Shown: positions 23,610 through 36,298, counted from the stretch's first letter. The stretch is 64,000 nt of DNA from Gonatopus flavifemur (GCA_018340375.1 JAFFJZ010000004.1:35624001-35688000); one strand, 5' to 3'. Numbers and translations are program-made. The notes: a model not told the origin generated them from the sequence alone.

Positions 23610-24977
23610 TGCGCTGAGAAATTTTCAGCTTCTATAAAATAACGGATGTCTGGCGGTCACGGGCTCTTGCTCTATCATCATGGAGAGAGATTTCACTGAG
23701 AAACAAATGTTGCCCTCATAACAACACTGTTTATTCTTCTGCGTGTGTTAGTTTACGAAAAACCAAATTCCATTCAGAAAAATATGACGTGAATATATTA
23801 GTACTGAATCAATTCTTCATTTATAGATACAAACAATGAAATTGTATATCGCAGAAAAACCCGAATCTTCAATCCGACGAATTTTATCTGCAATGATGAC
23901 CCAGGAATTACAACTCCAGTTTAGCAGTAAAGGTCGTTTGACAAAAGGGGTCCAGAAATTCGATTTCAGTTCGACAAAATTATATGAATGCACGCGTGGT
24001 GAGAGGAATTCATAGATGCATACCTACATATAATTTCGCTCGAATATATTTTTAAGGCGTTACATTTGTTTGAAGTCTAATAATGATAGGGTTTTCTGTA
24101 AATTTTTTGTGACTCTACAAATGAAACGATCAATATAAGGTTTTGAGGATTCATTACACATACCTCAAGGTAAAAAAAATGTTATTTTAATGTTAAAGAC
24201 AAAATGACGGTTCAGTTGTATATACACTGCAAGTGTATTTTTTTGAGGCGCTCCACGGCTGGAAGTAGAAGTCTTGTACGTCTGTAACTAAAACAGTAAA
24301 CATTTTTCCATAATCTACATTAATGTTACTACTGAAGTACATAGGCTTATTGAAAAATATTAATTTTTGCAACTTTCTTATCAATTTGAAAAAAAATCGA
24401 ATTTTCGACGAAAAAATCGACCTTAGTCTATTTTTAAAAATTGTAATTGTTTATCCATCGTAAAAATTCATTGGAGAAAGTATTCAACAGTCGCCTGATA
24501 AAAATTTTTGTGAATTCACTTAAATTTTTACAATGACGTGTTTTGAACATACCAAAAACGTGCGAAATATTCACAAAAAATATAGTGTGAATAGATTAGA
24601 AAATCAACGTATAGTCTCTAAATCTGAATGATTAAAAGATACGATGGGTCTATAACCACTGATTCACTGAATCGAGCAATGTAACTGGATAAGCACTGTT
24701 CCCATTGAGCACGAGGACATCCTGTGGACGTCAGGGACATCTATAGGATATCTCAAGACGTTCACTGGGTATCTTCCAACGTCCATTGGACGTCCTTTGC
24801 TATTATAGATTTCCAGTGAAATTCCACTGATTCCTAGTAGTTTTTACTGATTCGGATTCACAGAATGCCCTGTAAGAAAAATATCGACATTAAATTGCAC
24901 TTTTGAATCGTCAATTTGCAATTGAATACAATTTACTGAAATGGCATGAGTACATCTATATATTATAAGTGTTTATA
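23610..24977. other. Intergenic, no gene
   Basis: No recognisable coding sequence. 24706-24800 holds near-palindromic GGACGTCC / GGACATCC words (AGGACATCCTGTGGACGTC and similar), a fragment of a word-iterated repeat. The rest is unremarkable AT-rich sequence. Confidence 0.45.
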
Positions 24978-25654
24978 CACTGTTAGAAATTTCTTGAAAT
25001 TTCATGTACTTTTCATGTACATATGTGAATGAAAATTCAATTTTTGTGAACTGGAATAGGAATCCAAATACATGTCATTGAATTCTGAAGTTATTGTGCA
25101 TGAAAATTGAAATTAATGTACAGGTGATTGAAAAAACTTAGATAAATTTAATCCATTATAATGACATAATAGTATCATTACAATTATAAATCATGGCTCT
25201 AATGGCATCCAACTGGAAATAACAAGACTGATCTAAGTTGGTTTGGATTTGAAAAAAACTCTAAAAATGCTCATATCTCAAAAACTAATCTCCAAAAAAA
25301 GGGAAATTGTTGCATTATGGCTGCAGAATACGTCCTTGAAATACAATTTTTCTCACTTGGGTCACCCTGTATACCCATACAGCACCGGGAGGTTTCCTGA
25401 ACGTTCAGAAGGCGTACTTGATTTCACAGAGAACGTGCAAATAACGTCTCAGGATGTTCTAAAAACGTCGCATGTATGCCCCAGGGACATGCAAATGTCT
25501 CGGTTAGTTCTATCTATGTCCCCGTGTGACTTTGTGGTGTTTCAAGGTTGGTTTTCATGAAAGTACGTTTAGAAGACATGATGAGAACGTCTGGTAGTAC
25601 ACTGAGGAAAATGAACTGTAACCATTACCATGCGAAAATAGTAGTTGACCCAAC

Positions 25655-25880
25655 AAGCACAAAGATATCTTTTAGAATCTAAAAGATGTCTTGAAAGACT
25701 TTCGTGAAGATATCTTTTCGACATCTAAAAGATGTCTTATGCAACAAATTTCAACAAGTTTTAGGCATCTCAAAGATGTCCTGCAAAAGATATCTTTTAG
25801 ATACGTTAATCGAGATATATTTGAGACATCTTGAAGACATCTTTTAGATGTCTTAAAGACTTCTGTTAGATGTCAATGAT
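25655..25880. repeat. AAGATGTCTTTTAGA word-iterated repeat
   Basis: A run of near-copies of AAGATATCTTTTAGA, AAAAGATGTCTT and their complements, with irregular spacing of about 15-40 bp. The same word set recurs at 31010-31440 and 35340-35485, which shows it is a dispersed family. Confidence 0.65.
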
Positions 25881-26037
25881 TACAATGATTATTCAGTAAA
25901 ATATCTACGCTTTTGTTCAAAATGTTTTCAAGGTTAAAAAAAATTAATTACATGTTGAGCGGAATCATATTTCGGAATAGTGTTATCAATTTCACCACGT
26001 TCACTTCATTCCAATCTTATCGAGCGGAGATATTGGA

Positions 26038-26149
26038 CCTCGACAGGAATCGAACCCTACCTACAACCCAACCTACCTATGATTATTATACGTAATGCTA
26101 CGCTGCCTAATATCCTCACACTTTAACGACCTGAGCTAAACCGGCACAA
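26038..26149 (-). ncRNA. tRNA-like sequence with long insert
   Basis: On the minus strand: GCCGGTTTAGCTCAGGTCGT resembles a tRNA 5' half with A-box, and GGTAGGGTTCGATTCCTGTC is a good B-box/T-arm. The two are separated by about 55 extra bases, longer than a variable arm plus intron would normally be, so it is a tRNA-derived repeat or pseudogene rather than a working tRNA. Confidence 0.45.
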
Positions 26150-26524
26150 CTGTGTAAAGTATAAAAGAAGATCAATATAAATGCCGTGCTCATCTGATTC
26201 AATGGTCTATCGGTTGAACATGACAATCAATAGATTGATAGATTTCATTAACCTGTGTGAAAATTGCAACTCGGTTGTTTTTTATGTATGGTGTTTGTGA
26301 TTACAATGAAAGTCAACTAACTAACGCAACTCGGTTGACAGATGTAAGGTTAGGTTATTGACATCAAAACATAAATGTGAATTATTTTAATAAAATTCGC
26401 GGTCGTTCTTTAGTCATTGATCAGAATACATATCAAAAACATTTATTATTGAGTCCAAAAGAAATTATTAAATCAGTTATAGTTGTTGTGAAATGGTAGA
26501 AATCATAACTTGTGGGTTCGTTGA

Positions 26525-27785
26525 CAATGATTCTACTCAAGTACTGAAATCAATATTTCTAAAAAAATTCAAAGGTCTAATGGTAATAATACGAGGCATG
26601 AAGAACTCGTTTGATTGAAAATATTCCAAAAGAATAGAGGCAAATGCGTTTCAAAAACTTGGATTATTCACTTGGAGCGCATCGGATGGTTCCACTCTTC
26701 AAGTTGAAGAGTACTATTGAAGTTGAAAATTGGAAATTGCCAGAAAAATTCTTATTTTCTCAGGTGAATTTCTGGTTAGAGTGGTGATATACTGGTGGGA
26801 AGGGTTTGAGGTTTGGGTGGAATCTATAGTGATCAGAAAAATCCAAACCGTGTTGAGAAAATTAGAACATCTGCCAACTTTACTTGCGTCTTTTGGGTAA
26901 GGAATCAAATGTTCTTCATCAAACCAAATTAATGTAAGAGACATCAAAATGAGTGAATTTAAGTTGATATGGAGTGAGACAAGAGGAAATATCAATTGGA
27001 ATTCATTGTTTATCATGAAAATGTTGAAAAATAAGGAAAGATTATAGAGGATCTAACTGGTTGTTTTCCAATATTTTTGTTTCAACAATCTTGTATCATG
27101 TGCCTTTGTGTATTCTTTTACAAATGAGTTCAGAAACATGGTTTTTGAACCTATTCTGTGAACATATTGGTATGGAATAACATGTATTTGTAGGAATATC
27201 ATATAAAATTGTTGGAACAAAAATATTGCAAGACAAGTTGGATCCCCTCTATAGTCTTTCCTTATTTTTTAACATTTTCATGGTAAACAATGAATTTCAA
27301 TTGATACTTTCTCCTATTTCACCTCATATCCACTTAAATTCACTCATTTTTATATGTGTCTCTTATTACCTCAATTTGGTTTGATAAAGAACATTTGACT
27401 CCTTACCCAAGAGACGCAAGCAAAGTTGGCAGATGTTCTAATTTTTTCAACACTATTTGGATTTCTCTGATCAATATAGATTCCACCCAACCCTCAAACC
27501 CTTCCCACCAGTATATCACTATCCTAACGAGAAATTCACGGGACAAAATAAAAATTTTTCCGGCAATTTCCAAATTTCAACTTCGATAGTACGCTTTCAC
27601 TTGAAGAGTGGAACCATCCGATGCGCTCCAAGTGAATAATCCAAGTTTTTGAAATTCATTCCTCTATTCTTTTGAAATATTTTCAATCAAATGAGTTCTT
27701 CATGCCTCATATTATTACAAAATGAATCAAACCTTTGAGTTTTTTTAGAAATATTGATTTCAGTACTTGACTAGAATCATTGTCA
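26525..27785. repeat. Long palindrome, arms about 570 bp
   Basis: Left arm 26525-27090 and right arm 27207-27785 are inverted copies with roughly 85-90% identity by eye and a spacer of about 115 bp. Matching anchors include CGCATCGGATGGTTCCACTC (26678) and its complement near 27605. Frames of 60-100 codons in both arms are mirror products of the palindrome. Confidence 0.8.
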
Positions 27786-27987
27786 CTGAACCCACCTCCA
27801 GTAGAAATGCACCATATATGACCCACATATGACCCATATATGCCCCATATATAAACCATATATGGATCATATATGTTATGAGTAATCCAAACATATAAGA
27901 ACCATATATGATACATATATGGTTTAAATATGACCCATATATGGCCCATATATGATTTATTTCCATTTATTGAGGGGTATGAAAAAA

Positions 27988-28066
27988 GTCTCTCCTACGA
28001 GAATTGAACGCGGTTCGTTGGGACCAGACTCAGTCCCCCTTCCACTGGAGCCACCGACGGTCGCTT
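27988..28066 (-). ncRNA. tRNA-like sequence with poly-T stop
   Basis: Minus strand: GTCGGTGGCTCCAGTGGAAG (A-box-like), then a 5-bp stem GGGAC...GTCCC with a loop TGAGTCTG, then GCGTTCAATTCTC (B-box-like) and TTTTTT immediately after. This has the layout of a Pol III unit. The stems are imperfect and the acceptor arm cannot be formed convincingly. Confidence 0.45.
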
Positions 28067-28599
28067 GAAAGAAGCGACTTCTTTCACGTCTATGAACTCC
28101 CGCTTATTCTTGAAAACCATATATGGCTCATATATGAACTCCGAATTGGTAGATCAACAATTGTGGATCACATATAAAACATATATGAGTTATTGCAGGT
28201 CAGATTCACAATGAGTTCCTCAATATTTTTAGAATAATTATTTTTGAATTCTTCGTTGAAAAATATGAGATACTTGTCAAATTTGTTTGTTTGCTCTTTT
28301 TTATTTAATTGTGTTCACCGGTTTACAATGTGACAGAGCTTTGAGTTTTGACAAATCCAGTTCTTTTTACATGCGTGTATCTCGGAAAGGTCTCAACACA
28401 CAGAATTACTAATGAGGCATAAAAGTTGGTATTTTTTCTGAACTTTTCAAAAATTCGGGTGAAATTTTTTTTTCTAATTTGTGTCTAGTGGAATTTCTAC
28501 GGTGGAAGTAAAAATGGTAGTTTATTCGAATTTGGACATTTTCAGCCCTCTGAGATCACCAGGAGTCCAAAAGGCTCCAGTGGGAGTCTGTGGTTCCGT

Positions 28600-28746
28600 A
28601 CCCTGACGAAAATTTTTGTCATAATTTCTCATTGTCCCAATTCATGGAGAAAATATGAGGAATTCTATTGTTCTTTCTCATATTTTCTCCATGAATTGGG
28701 ACAATGAGAAATTATGAGAAATTATGACAAAAATTTTCGCCAGGGT
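28600..28746. mobile_element. 147-bp near-perfect hairpin MITE
   Basis: ACCCTGACGAAAATTTTTGT at the left, ACAAAAATTTTCGCCAGGGT at the right. The arms (about 65 bp each) are almost identical, including TCTCATATTTTCTCCATGAA on the right and its complement on the left. The near identity of the arms suggests it is young or gene-converted. Same family as 6944-7195. Confidence 0.8.
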
Positions 28747-29865
28747 GGCTTACAGTGCTTGTCATGAATTTTAATTTGTGCTGCCTTCTGTTATTGTCAA
28801 AGACACCGAGATGTAAATTTTACCGAGAAATCTGCAACAATATTTGAAAGACTGAGTGAATGGCATCTGTCGCTTTGGTTTTGGATCCGAAAGACCCTGT
28901 GTAACCTTCACGTAAGTACTTTGAAGTGTGACCTCAACGGGTTAATTTTTTTATTTAACAAACACGATCGATCTATGGTGCAAAGCAATACTTTTGGTTC
29001 AGTTCTGAAAATGGTAATTTTCTACGACATTCAAGAAATATAAATAAAACAAGACAAAGAAGATAACTCAATAACTTGAAATCACACATCCATCCGTCCA
29101 TGAAATGTCTCGTATCTATGCTGCATTACAAATCTTGAATAATCGAGCACGCGGAGTTCTCAGGCCGCCCTTATTTTGTCTAGATCTCTCGAATGCCGTG
29201 GAGTAACATTTTCGAAAACGAAACGAAAATTATCGTTATGTTCCAGAAATTAGTTTTGCTTGTGGAATTTGGAAATCAAACGTATTTGAATTTGAATGAA
29301 ATACTCTTTTCACTTCCATCGTCGAATTACGGCAAAATACGTTCTTGGAAAGAAATTTTCTCTTGACTTCGTGAAAAGTTGAGGCAAAATCCTAAGTTCC
29401 ATGCCTTGGTAATAATTTTTTGTATTGAAAGCTTTCCAAGATACAGGCATTTGAAAAAAAGTGGGATTCAGAAACCAAGAACTTCGACATATGTTGTAAA
29501 CCTGAAATCATAAGAGAATAAGAAAAAAATAAACAAATGATACGTATCTCACATTTTTCAACAGAGAATTCGGGATAACCATTTTAAAAAGATTTATGAA
29601 CTCTTGGAAAATCCGATGTGACATGATCCATACATAGCAAATAATTATACCAAATATGAATCATATATGTTTTTGACCGTTTCCTGCAAACATATATATT
29701 GCGCGCGGTACCATATATGCTTTATATGTATCACTGATGAGGCTTCGGCCACATATATGGGGCAAATATGCGGGATATATGGGACATATATGGAGCATAT
29801 ATGGGGCATATATGGTCATATATGTTTTGTGGGAATCACATATGGATCATATATGGGTCATATCA

Positions 29866-30330
29866 TCATCATGAAGTAATCAGTCTTACGACTGGTTTGA
29901 TGAAACCCTCCACCCCTGTCTATTATCCGCCAAACGTTTAATTTCTACATATCTACTACATCCCTTGTCTTGTACGATTTGCTGCATATAACTTGCTCTA
30001 GGTCTACCTTTACCAGTTTTACCATTCATTTTCCCTTCCAATATTGTTTTCAATAAACTCTCATGCCGTAATGTGTGTCCTATAAGATTACTTCTCCTTT
30101 TCACGATGTGTTTCAAAAGATTTCTTTCTTCATTTATCTGCTCGAGTACTTCTTCATCTTTGACTTTGTCTATCCATTTTATTCTGAGCATCCTCCTATA
30201 ACACCACATTTCAAAAGCTTCAAGTCTTCGTTGATCAGTTTTCCCCATTGTCCAAGTTTCGCAACCATATAATGCTGTGCTCCAAACGTAACTTTTCAAG
30301 AATTTCTTCCTTACTTCCAAGCTTATATTT
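29866..30330 (-). pseudogene. LINE 3' fragment: C-terminal part of the RT polyprotein
   Basis: About 144 codons from 30320 read KSYVWSTALYGCETWTMGK, then LEAFEMWCYRRMLRIKWID, and end GKGRPRASYMQQIVQDKG ... LADNRQGWRVSSNQS. These are the hallmarks of the region downstream of the reverse transcriptase domain in insect endonuclease-RT LINEs. The protein start is missing (5' truncated, as is usual for LINEs). The 3' tail is a short (ATC)n-type repeat, ATCATCATCATG at 29865-29875. A second copy is at 55165-55295. Confidence 0.75.
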
Positions 30331-31009
30331 TTTGAGCATGGGTCATATATGATTCATTTCCACTAGGGACAAGTTATGATTTCTACCGTTTTACAACAAC
30401 CATAACTGATTCAATCATTCCTTTTAGACTCAATAATGAATGTTTTTGATATGTATTCTGATCAATGACTAAAGAACGACAGCACATTTCACTAAAATAA
30501 TTCACTTTTTTGTTTCTTAATGATAAACCTAATTATTCACATTTATGTTTTGATTTCAATAACTTAACCTCACATCTGTCAACCAAGTCAAATAATTTCA
30601 TAAATCCATCATGAACTTCCAGTCGCAAATTCCATAGCTTGTCACATTAAAATATTTTATTATACCCAACTATAAATTACTATTTCACCTCAACCCAGGT
30701 TCGTTTCAATAAACGATTCAAATTTCAAAAGTTCACCTCCATAAGTTTTTTCAATTACATGTACATTAATTTTACGTTTCATGTACAAAGATGTGAAATT
30801 TCAATAACACGTGCATGACAAGTCATTTCAGTTGTAAAATATTGAAAATTCATGTACATGTGTACATGAAAAGTACATGAAATTTCAAGAAATTTTTAAC
30901 AGTGTAGTTAATTTTGGCTTGTCGTCGCGCAGAAAGTGAAAGAACGGGAATGGAACACTCCGTGTTCCGAACAACGAATATTGTGCGATATTCACGCTAT
31001 CTTTCACAT

Positions 31010-31440
31010 CATTTTCAAGACATGTAAAAGATATTATTTAGAAATTGTTCCAAGATGTCTTTTAGACCATGCTTGATAGACATCTAAAAGAGATGTCTTT
31101 TCGGAGTACCTTCGAGTCATGTTTTCGACATTTCTGAAAGATATCATTTCGATATATCGCGGAGATATCTTTAGTAAGATGTCTTTCAGATATCTAAATC
31201 ATCTTCATGTAAATGGTAACCCAGACAGACAAAAAGATGTCTTTTAGATTTCATAAAGTTTTCTCAAGATGTCTTGAGATTTCCGCCGTCAGTGTCTAAA
31301 AGTTGTCCCCAAGACATCTTTTAGATGTCTCATGCAACATTATTCCACTTCTTAAAGATGTCTCAATAGATATCTTCAAGAATGAGTGCTCAAGACATAC
31401 TTAAGAAGTCTTACATTCGAAATCTTCAAGATCTCGTTCT
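31010..31440. repeat. AAGATGTCTTTTAGA word-iterated repeat, second copy
   Basis: Same words as 25655-25880: AAGATGTCTTTTAGAC, AAGACATCTTTTAGATGTCT and AGATATC. About 430 bp with no clear period. Confidence 0.6.
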
Positions 31441-31444
31441 TTAG

Positions 31445-32725
31445 AAATGTTTACGATAATATAAGCACAGGAATAGCTCCATCTGTTGGTGTTTTTTGAA
31501 AACGAAACTACTTGACACTGAAGTCATAGAAGAATCTAAAATTTCCGGCATTGAATGTTTGAAGGGTTGGAAACATTTATACAGAGCCAAGATCACAAAT
31601 TACAAGAAATAATTTTTGCGAAAAAATCTTCTTCTGGAACCGGCAATTTCGGCTCTATACAGATGTTAAGAAGTCTTCAAGTATTCATGCCTGGAAATTT
31701 TAGACTCTCATGAATTTAGTCCCAGGTAGTTTTGCATTTATAATTCAAGAAACAATTTTTTCAATCAGGTTAGATACTCATTGAACATATGTTGCTGAAG
31801 TTTGAATCGTTTATTGGAACGAATCAATGATCGAATGACAAACTGCTTAGTTATTAAAGACCCAAAATCGTGCAGTAAATTCTCAAAAAGATGTTCCCAT
31901 TGCCAAGGAATTAATTCACAAACATAAATAACGAAAATTCATCAGGTTTTACGAGTTAGAATTTTCGTTTTGTTTCTGTCAACAATTCAAACTCCAATAT
32001 TCTTTGAACATAGACAGTAATTTCTCACATAATCAATGTCTGAGATTTATGTCACTCAGAGTTCTCATTGATAACATGTTTTGGATATTCCATGGGATCC
32101 CCAAAAGATATCCAAAAAAGGTCTATATCAGAAGAACACTAAAGTTGTTTTATTGATATTCAATGTTCATGTTTGAGATACGTCAGAATTTGGCTGTCAT
32201 TAGTTCCGTACGAGAGCAATTGGAGCTCTTTTTGATGGAACTTTTTGATATCAGAATTGAAACAATGTGCTTTTCATCACATTTTGTACAGTTCCCTATG
32301 TTGTGTGGGTGTTTTCTGTGAAAGCATTTGAAAATATTCACATGAATGATATATTGTTCAACGACTTTATTCTCTTTTCATAGAAAACGAAGGGACAAAT
32401 TTATTTGATCTTATGAAAATATTATTTAATCATATTACCAAAACGATTCAACCATGAAATTGCTATTGATATGAATATAAATGCCTAGTACCAATTTTGG
32501 GAACAGTCTGTTGAGTTAAATCAAGTTAAGTGGAGAATTATTGTAATTATACGTTTATTATTGACGGAGTATCTTATTGAATTAACATTAATGGTAATAG
32601 TTCAAGATAAAAGAAACTTGGAAATTACAAAGATTAAATTTAATTTAATTAAATCATTCACCCAAAAATGAAGAAATAACACATATACTTAGAATGTTCA
32701 GTCTCGTGAATAATGTTCCTATCTA
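31445..32725. other. Intergenic; dispersed repeat copy at 31780-31995
   Basis: 31780-31995 is the partner of 1655-1870 (both contain GTTTGAATCGTTTATTGGAA-like sequence). Otherwise no gene or structured element was seen. Confidence 0.45.
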
Positions 32726-33578
32726 CACTGTTAAAAATTGCTTGAAATTTCATGTACTTTTCATGTACATATGTGAATGAAAATTCAATTTTTGTGAAGT
32801 GAAATAGGAGTCCAAATACATGTTATTGAATTTTCAAGTTATCGTGCATGAAAATTGAAATTAATGTACAGGTGATTGAAAAAACTTAGAAAAATTTAAT
32901 CCAGTATAATAACATAATAATATCATTATAATTATAATCAAATCATGGCTCTAATGGCATCCAACTGAAAATAACAAAAATGATCCAAGTGTGTTTGGAT
33001 TTGAAAAAAAATCTAAAAATGCTCATATCTCAAAAACTAACCTTCAAAAAAACGAGAAATTCTTGCATTATGGCTGCAGAATACGCCCTTGAAATACAAT
33101 TTTTCTCACTATGGGTCACCCTGTATACTAACGCTTTGACGAAGTCATCCGCGTATCCACTTCAACTATGTACTAGTTAGATCACACGGTTTGTTCAGTG
33201 TTTCTACATTACAAGTACATCTTGATTCACAAGTTTGAAGAATGAATGCAAGGTCATATGAGCAGAAAAATACTCCCTTCCACATAAATGGCAGTGGCTT
33301 GAGTGACAGAGCTTTGGCGTCCGACTTCGACGTCCCGCGTTCACATCTTGTGGAGGTGATTTTTTTTTTCAACGATCATGAACATGTGCATGAAATTTAA
33401 AGAACTTGTTATTGAATTTTCAATCATGATTTCTCTCAACAATCAAGAACATGTGCATGAAATTTAAAGAACTGGTTATTGGATTTTCAATACTACTGTA
33501 CATTATTTTTCATTTACGTGAGTGGAAATTGCTTCCATTACATGTAATTGAAAATTCAATCAGAAATTTCTAACAGTG
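32726..33578. mobile_element. 853-bp MITE, CACTGTTAAAAATT family, TA TSD
   Basis: Left CACTGTTAAAAATTGCTTGA, right complement CACTGTTAGAAATTTCTGAT, with TA on both sides (32724-32725, 33579-33580). The left 400 bp are collinear with 24978-25375, including TACAGGTGATTGAAAAAACT and GGGTCACCCTGTATAC, which itself looks like the end of another element captured by the family. It contains a tRNA-like sequence. Confidence 0.75.
33289..33358 (+). ncRNA. tRNA-like sequence inside a MITE
   Basis: GGCAGTGGCTTGAGTGACAG (A-box-like), a stem-loop CGTC-CGACTTC-GACG with a 7-base loop where an anticodon arm belongs, GCGTTCACATCTTG (weak B-box) and a T10 tract at about 33360. Probably a degenerate tRNA-derived segment. 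Confidence 0.35.
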
Positions 33579-33588
33579 TATATTTATT

Positions 33589-36140
33589 GAATAGAGTACG
33601 AAAATCTCTTCAACTAATGTCTTTGGTGAGAAAAATTGCAAAAATCACAGTACTTATGAATGAATATTGCAATCAAAACATGAAATCAAATGATCAACAA
33701 TCACTAAAACTAGTTACAAACGTAATGAATAAAAACTAAGATCAGTAAAACACTTCCATCTTTCGATACAAGTGCAGGGTTCACACAGAAATTCTAATTT
33801 TGGTTTCCCTGACTTTCCCTGACTCAGTTGGCAAATTTTCCCTGACCTTTTTGCATTTTTTTGCAATACTGATTTTTCAATAGTTGAGTGATTCATTTCG
33901 CTTAGATTTCGGAATTATTAGATTTTACAAATCTTAGTTCACTCCTTAGCTGCCTATAACCCATATATATTCTCTAAATTATTTTCATTTTCATTTGAGG
34001 TTTGAGATATTCGATATTAACATTATCAATACTCTCAATATCGCGCATGACTGCTTCAGATGATAGATCTGATATGCCAGTAACATCTCCGAAGTCGGAT
34101 GAAAGATTTTCTCTTCATGTTTTTCAAGTTACTGAATTTGAATTTATAGCAAAAATTGCAAGATTCTTGTTATTTCTTATGAAATCTAATGCTTCCGCGA
34201 GATTCGAGAAATTATCGATCTTGTTTTGTCTTGTCTTGGAAATCGAGACAATATCGAGACGAGCTGCGTAAAATAGCATTCTAGACAAGAACAATATGTA
34301 CCAATCGAGAAAAGCGTAACGTCGAGATCAGTTGGTGAAGAACTTGACTACATCTCGATCTTGTATTATCAAAATCACCAATGCAATAAGGACAAATTTT
34401 GAAGTAAATTATTGCAGTATTGGTTAGGAACTTTGTATATCTATATATATTGTATATTCAGATATATAAACAATGTTGAATAACAAAGACGTAGTATAGA
34501 TAGACCGAGCCCGTATATGGCGGGAGTAAGAGAGACAGAAACAGAAACTCTTCCAACCGTATTTTAAAATAGGCGGGAGAGTTTCTATCTTTCTCAGACT
34601 GAAAAACGATAGTAAATAAACAGCGCCACAATAGGTCTGTTCTTTTAGAAATGTTGGGGCACCACGTTGGGGGTGATTATACTCATATTTCTTGTGATGG
34701 ATCCTGCCCCTTATACATATTATATAAATAAATATAACAACTTTATTTTCCTGAATATTACCTATTTATATTTTACTTATTATACAAACGTATATTTATA
34801 TTTATATATTCCCTTAAACATATAAAATTCCGAAAGTTTATCGACAAGATCAATATTCTTGAGGTATTGCCAAGACAAGATCAAGATGATTCATTACAGG
34901 AATCATTCAAGAAGAAGACGATATCATTTTTTCCATATTTTTCAAGAACAAGACAATATTCCAGAAAATATCGTATTGGAAATATCGTATTAGTGGAAGC
35001 ACTAATGGAATCTCGAAGATTGGATCTTCAAAAAATTGAGAAGTATTGTTCATATACATTTGTAAGAATTGAGGTGGGAATAGACAAATTGCACATATGT
35101 TTTTCCATTGACAGAAAATTGTGACTGATTATTCTGATTATTCTGCGTGTAGCACAGTTGCCTTAGAGGCCGTAACACTTTAGAGAATCTTCCAGTATGA
35201 TTTAATGATTCATTCGTTAATGTCTGAGGAATTCAACTCCTACAAGAAGGAATAGTCTTCAAAAATGAGGGAAAAATCCTTCATTTTCAGCAAAATACAA
35301 ATTTCCTCATAATTGAAGGATGTGATTTTTGGAGGAAAATTCTCCAGAATTTTCACCCCAGAAGGATATCTAAAAGATGATTTTCTGGGAGACATCTCAA
35401 ACACATCTATATTTGTTGCATAAGACATCTTTTAGATCTCTTCAAGATATCTTTTAGACTGATCTCTTAAGATGTTCATTGGGTTGCTGATCCAGCAATC
35501 CGGCATTGAAGGTATATAGACTACTAGAAACATTACTGAATCAGCAAATATCTTGCAAGCAAGATTTTTGGGGTAACACCAAACCTTTTGCCAATTCAGC
35601 AAAGAAGATTTACTGAAGTTATTTTTTCAGCAAGCATTTTTCTCTGCGTGTACGTATGATTGAATGAGTTTCAGAAGATTATGGAAAAATGTTCCCAATT
35701 TTAACTGCAATGCAAAGATTATGTACGCGTAAAAATAACCAATCTTCATTATAATGTATATTGATTGATTCATATTGGATAAAACTCAAAATATCAAAAT
35801 TGAAGAAAGGAACAAATATTTGAACAGTAACCAGCAGTAGAATTCACCAAAAATAAAAGAAAAAGAAACAAAGCATACAATGCAAACATATGAATCGATT
35901 ATATTGTGTCTTTCATTTTCATCTCATGTTGTGAAAAGAACTGTTTCATTCGGTGCACAATTCGATTGTTTAACTGTACAAAATCATTTATAAGATGAGA
36001 ATGAAAGCACAGATAAAATTTGGATAATATCCACATAACTCAAGAGAATACCAACCTTCGAGGACGTTTTTTCTATCCAATTACTCGGAATTCAATTGAT
36101 AAAAAAAAACCAAAAGTTCTAGGGGGTATTCTCCAAGACC
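33589..36140. other. Intergenic; repeat fragments, no gene
   Basis: 33775-33860 has one end of a known-looking insect repeat (GCAGGGTTCACACAGAAATT, then TTTCCCTGACTTTCCCTGAC) with no matching right end. 34190-34260 and 34845-35000 contain ATCGAGA / AAGACAATATC words. 34505-34590 has an inverted GAAACTCTT...GAGAGTTTC pair. 35340-35485 is a third copy of the AAGATGTCTTTTAGA family. Short frames here do not look like proteins. Confidence 0.45.
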
Positions 36141-36144
36141 TCAC

Positions 36145-36298
36145 CTACGTCTGTGAAAAGCAAAAATTCTGAATTTCAAATGATTTGTTATATGGTAGCG
36201 TACTTTGTCCCCTGCGTGTTGCAACCAACCTTTCATGACTTGATGAATTGTACATACTTTGCCGTCGGGATAATGTCCTTTTGAATCATCAATGGCTT
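36145..36298 (-). CDS. DUF4806-like gene, C-terminal exon
   Basis: Acceptor ATCTTCACAG, donor CGTAG/GTGAGG. The exon reads AIDDSKGHYPDGKVCTIHQV and MKGWLQHAGDKVRYH. The AI...WL..A..R pattern is the end of the DUF4806 domain, a domain of unknown function common in insect multi-exon genes. The phase is consistent with a codon split after its first base. Confidence 0.6.

Larger units (their letters stand above)
27796..30367. mobile_element. 2.6-kb element with CATATATG subterminal arrays
   Basis: Left end CCTCCAGTAGAAATGCACC, right complement CCCTAGTGGAAATGAATCAT, each followed by ATATGACCCAT. CATATATGG / CCATATATGACC occurs about a dozen times near the left end (27813-28190), about a dozen at 29640-29870 and again at the right end. 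Comparison with the opposite arm of the palindrome shows it interrupts sequence that should read GAACCCACAAGTTATG. It carries a tRNA-like sequence, a hairpin MITE and a LINE 3' end, so it is itself composite. No TSD is clear. Confidence 0.6.
24978..30904. mobile_element. 5.9-kb composite palindromic element, TA TSD
   Basis: Outer ends CACTGTTAGAAATTTCTTGA and complement CACTGTTAAAAATTTCTTGA, with TA on both sides (24976-24977, 30905-30906). The two halves are inverted copies: 26320-26520 pairs with 30360-30570, and 26525-27090 pairs with 27207-27785. The right arm is split by a second element (27796-30367), and the left arm has a replaced segment (about 25160-26320). The same ends bound the 853-bp element at 32726-33578. 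TA TSD points to a Tc1/mariner-type mobiliser (inference). No transposase is present. Confidence 0.7.

Noticed and set aside
27760..27966. Minus-strand frames rich in HIWVIYGSY-type repeats.
   Set aside because: They translate the CATATATGG word array; a low-complexity by-product.
25650..35485. CRISPR-like regularly spaced repeats in the GATGTCTTTTAGA blocks.
   Set aside because: Spacing is irregular, repeats are degenerate and the organism is eukaryotic.
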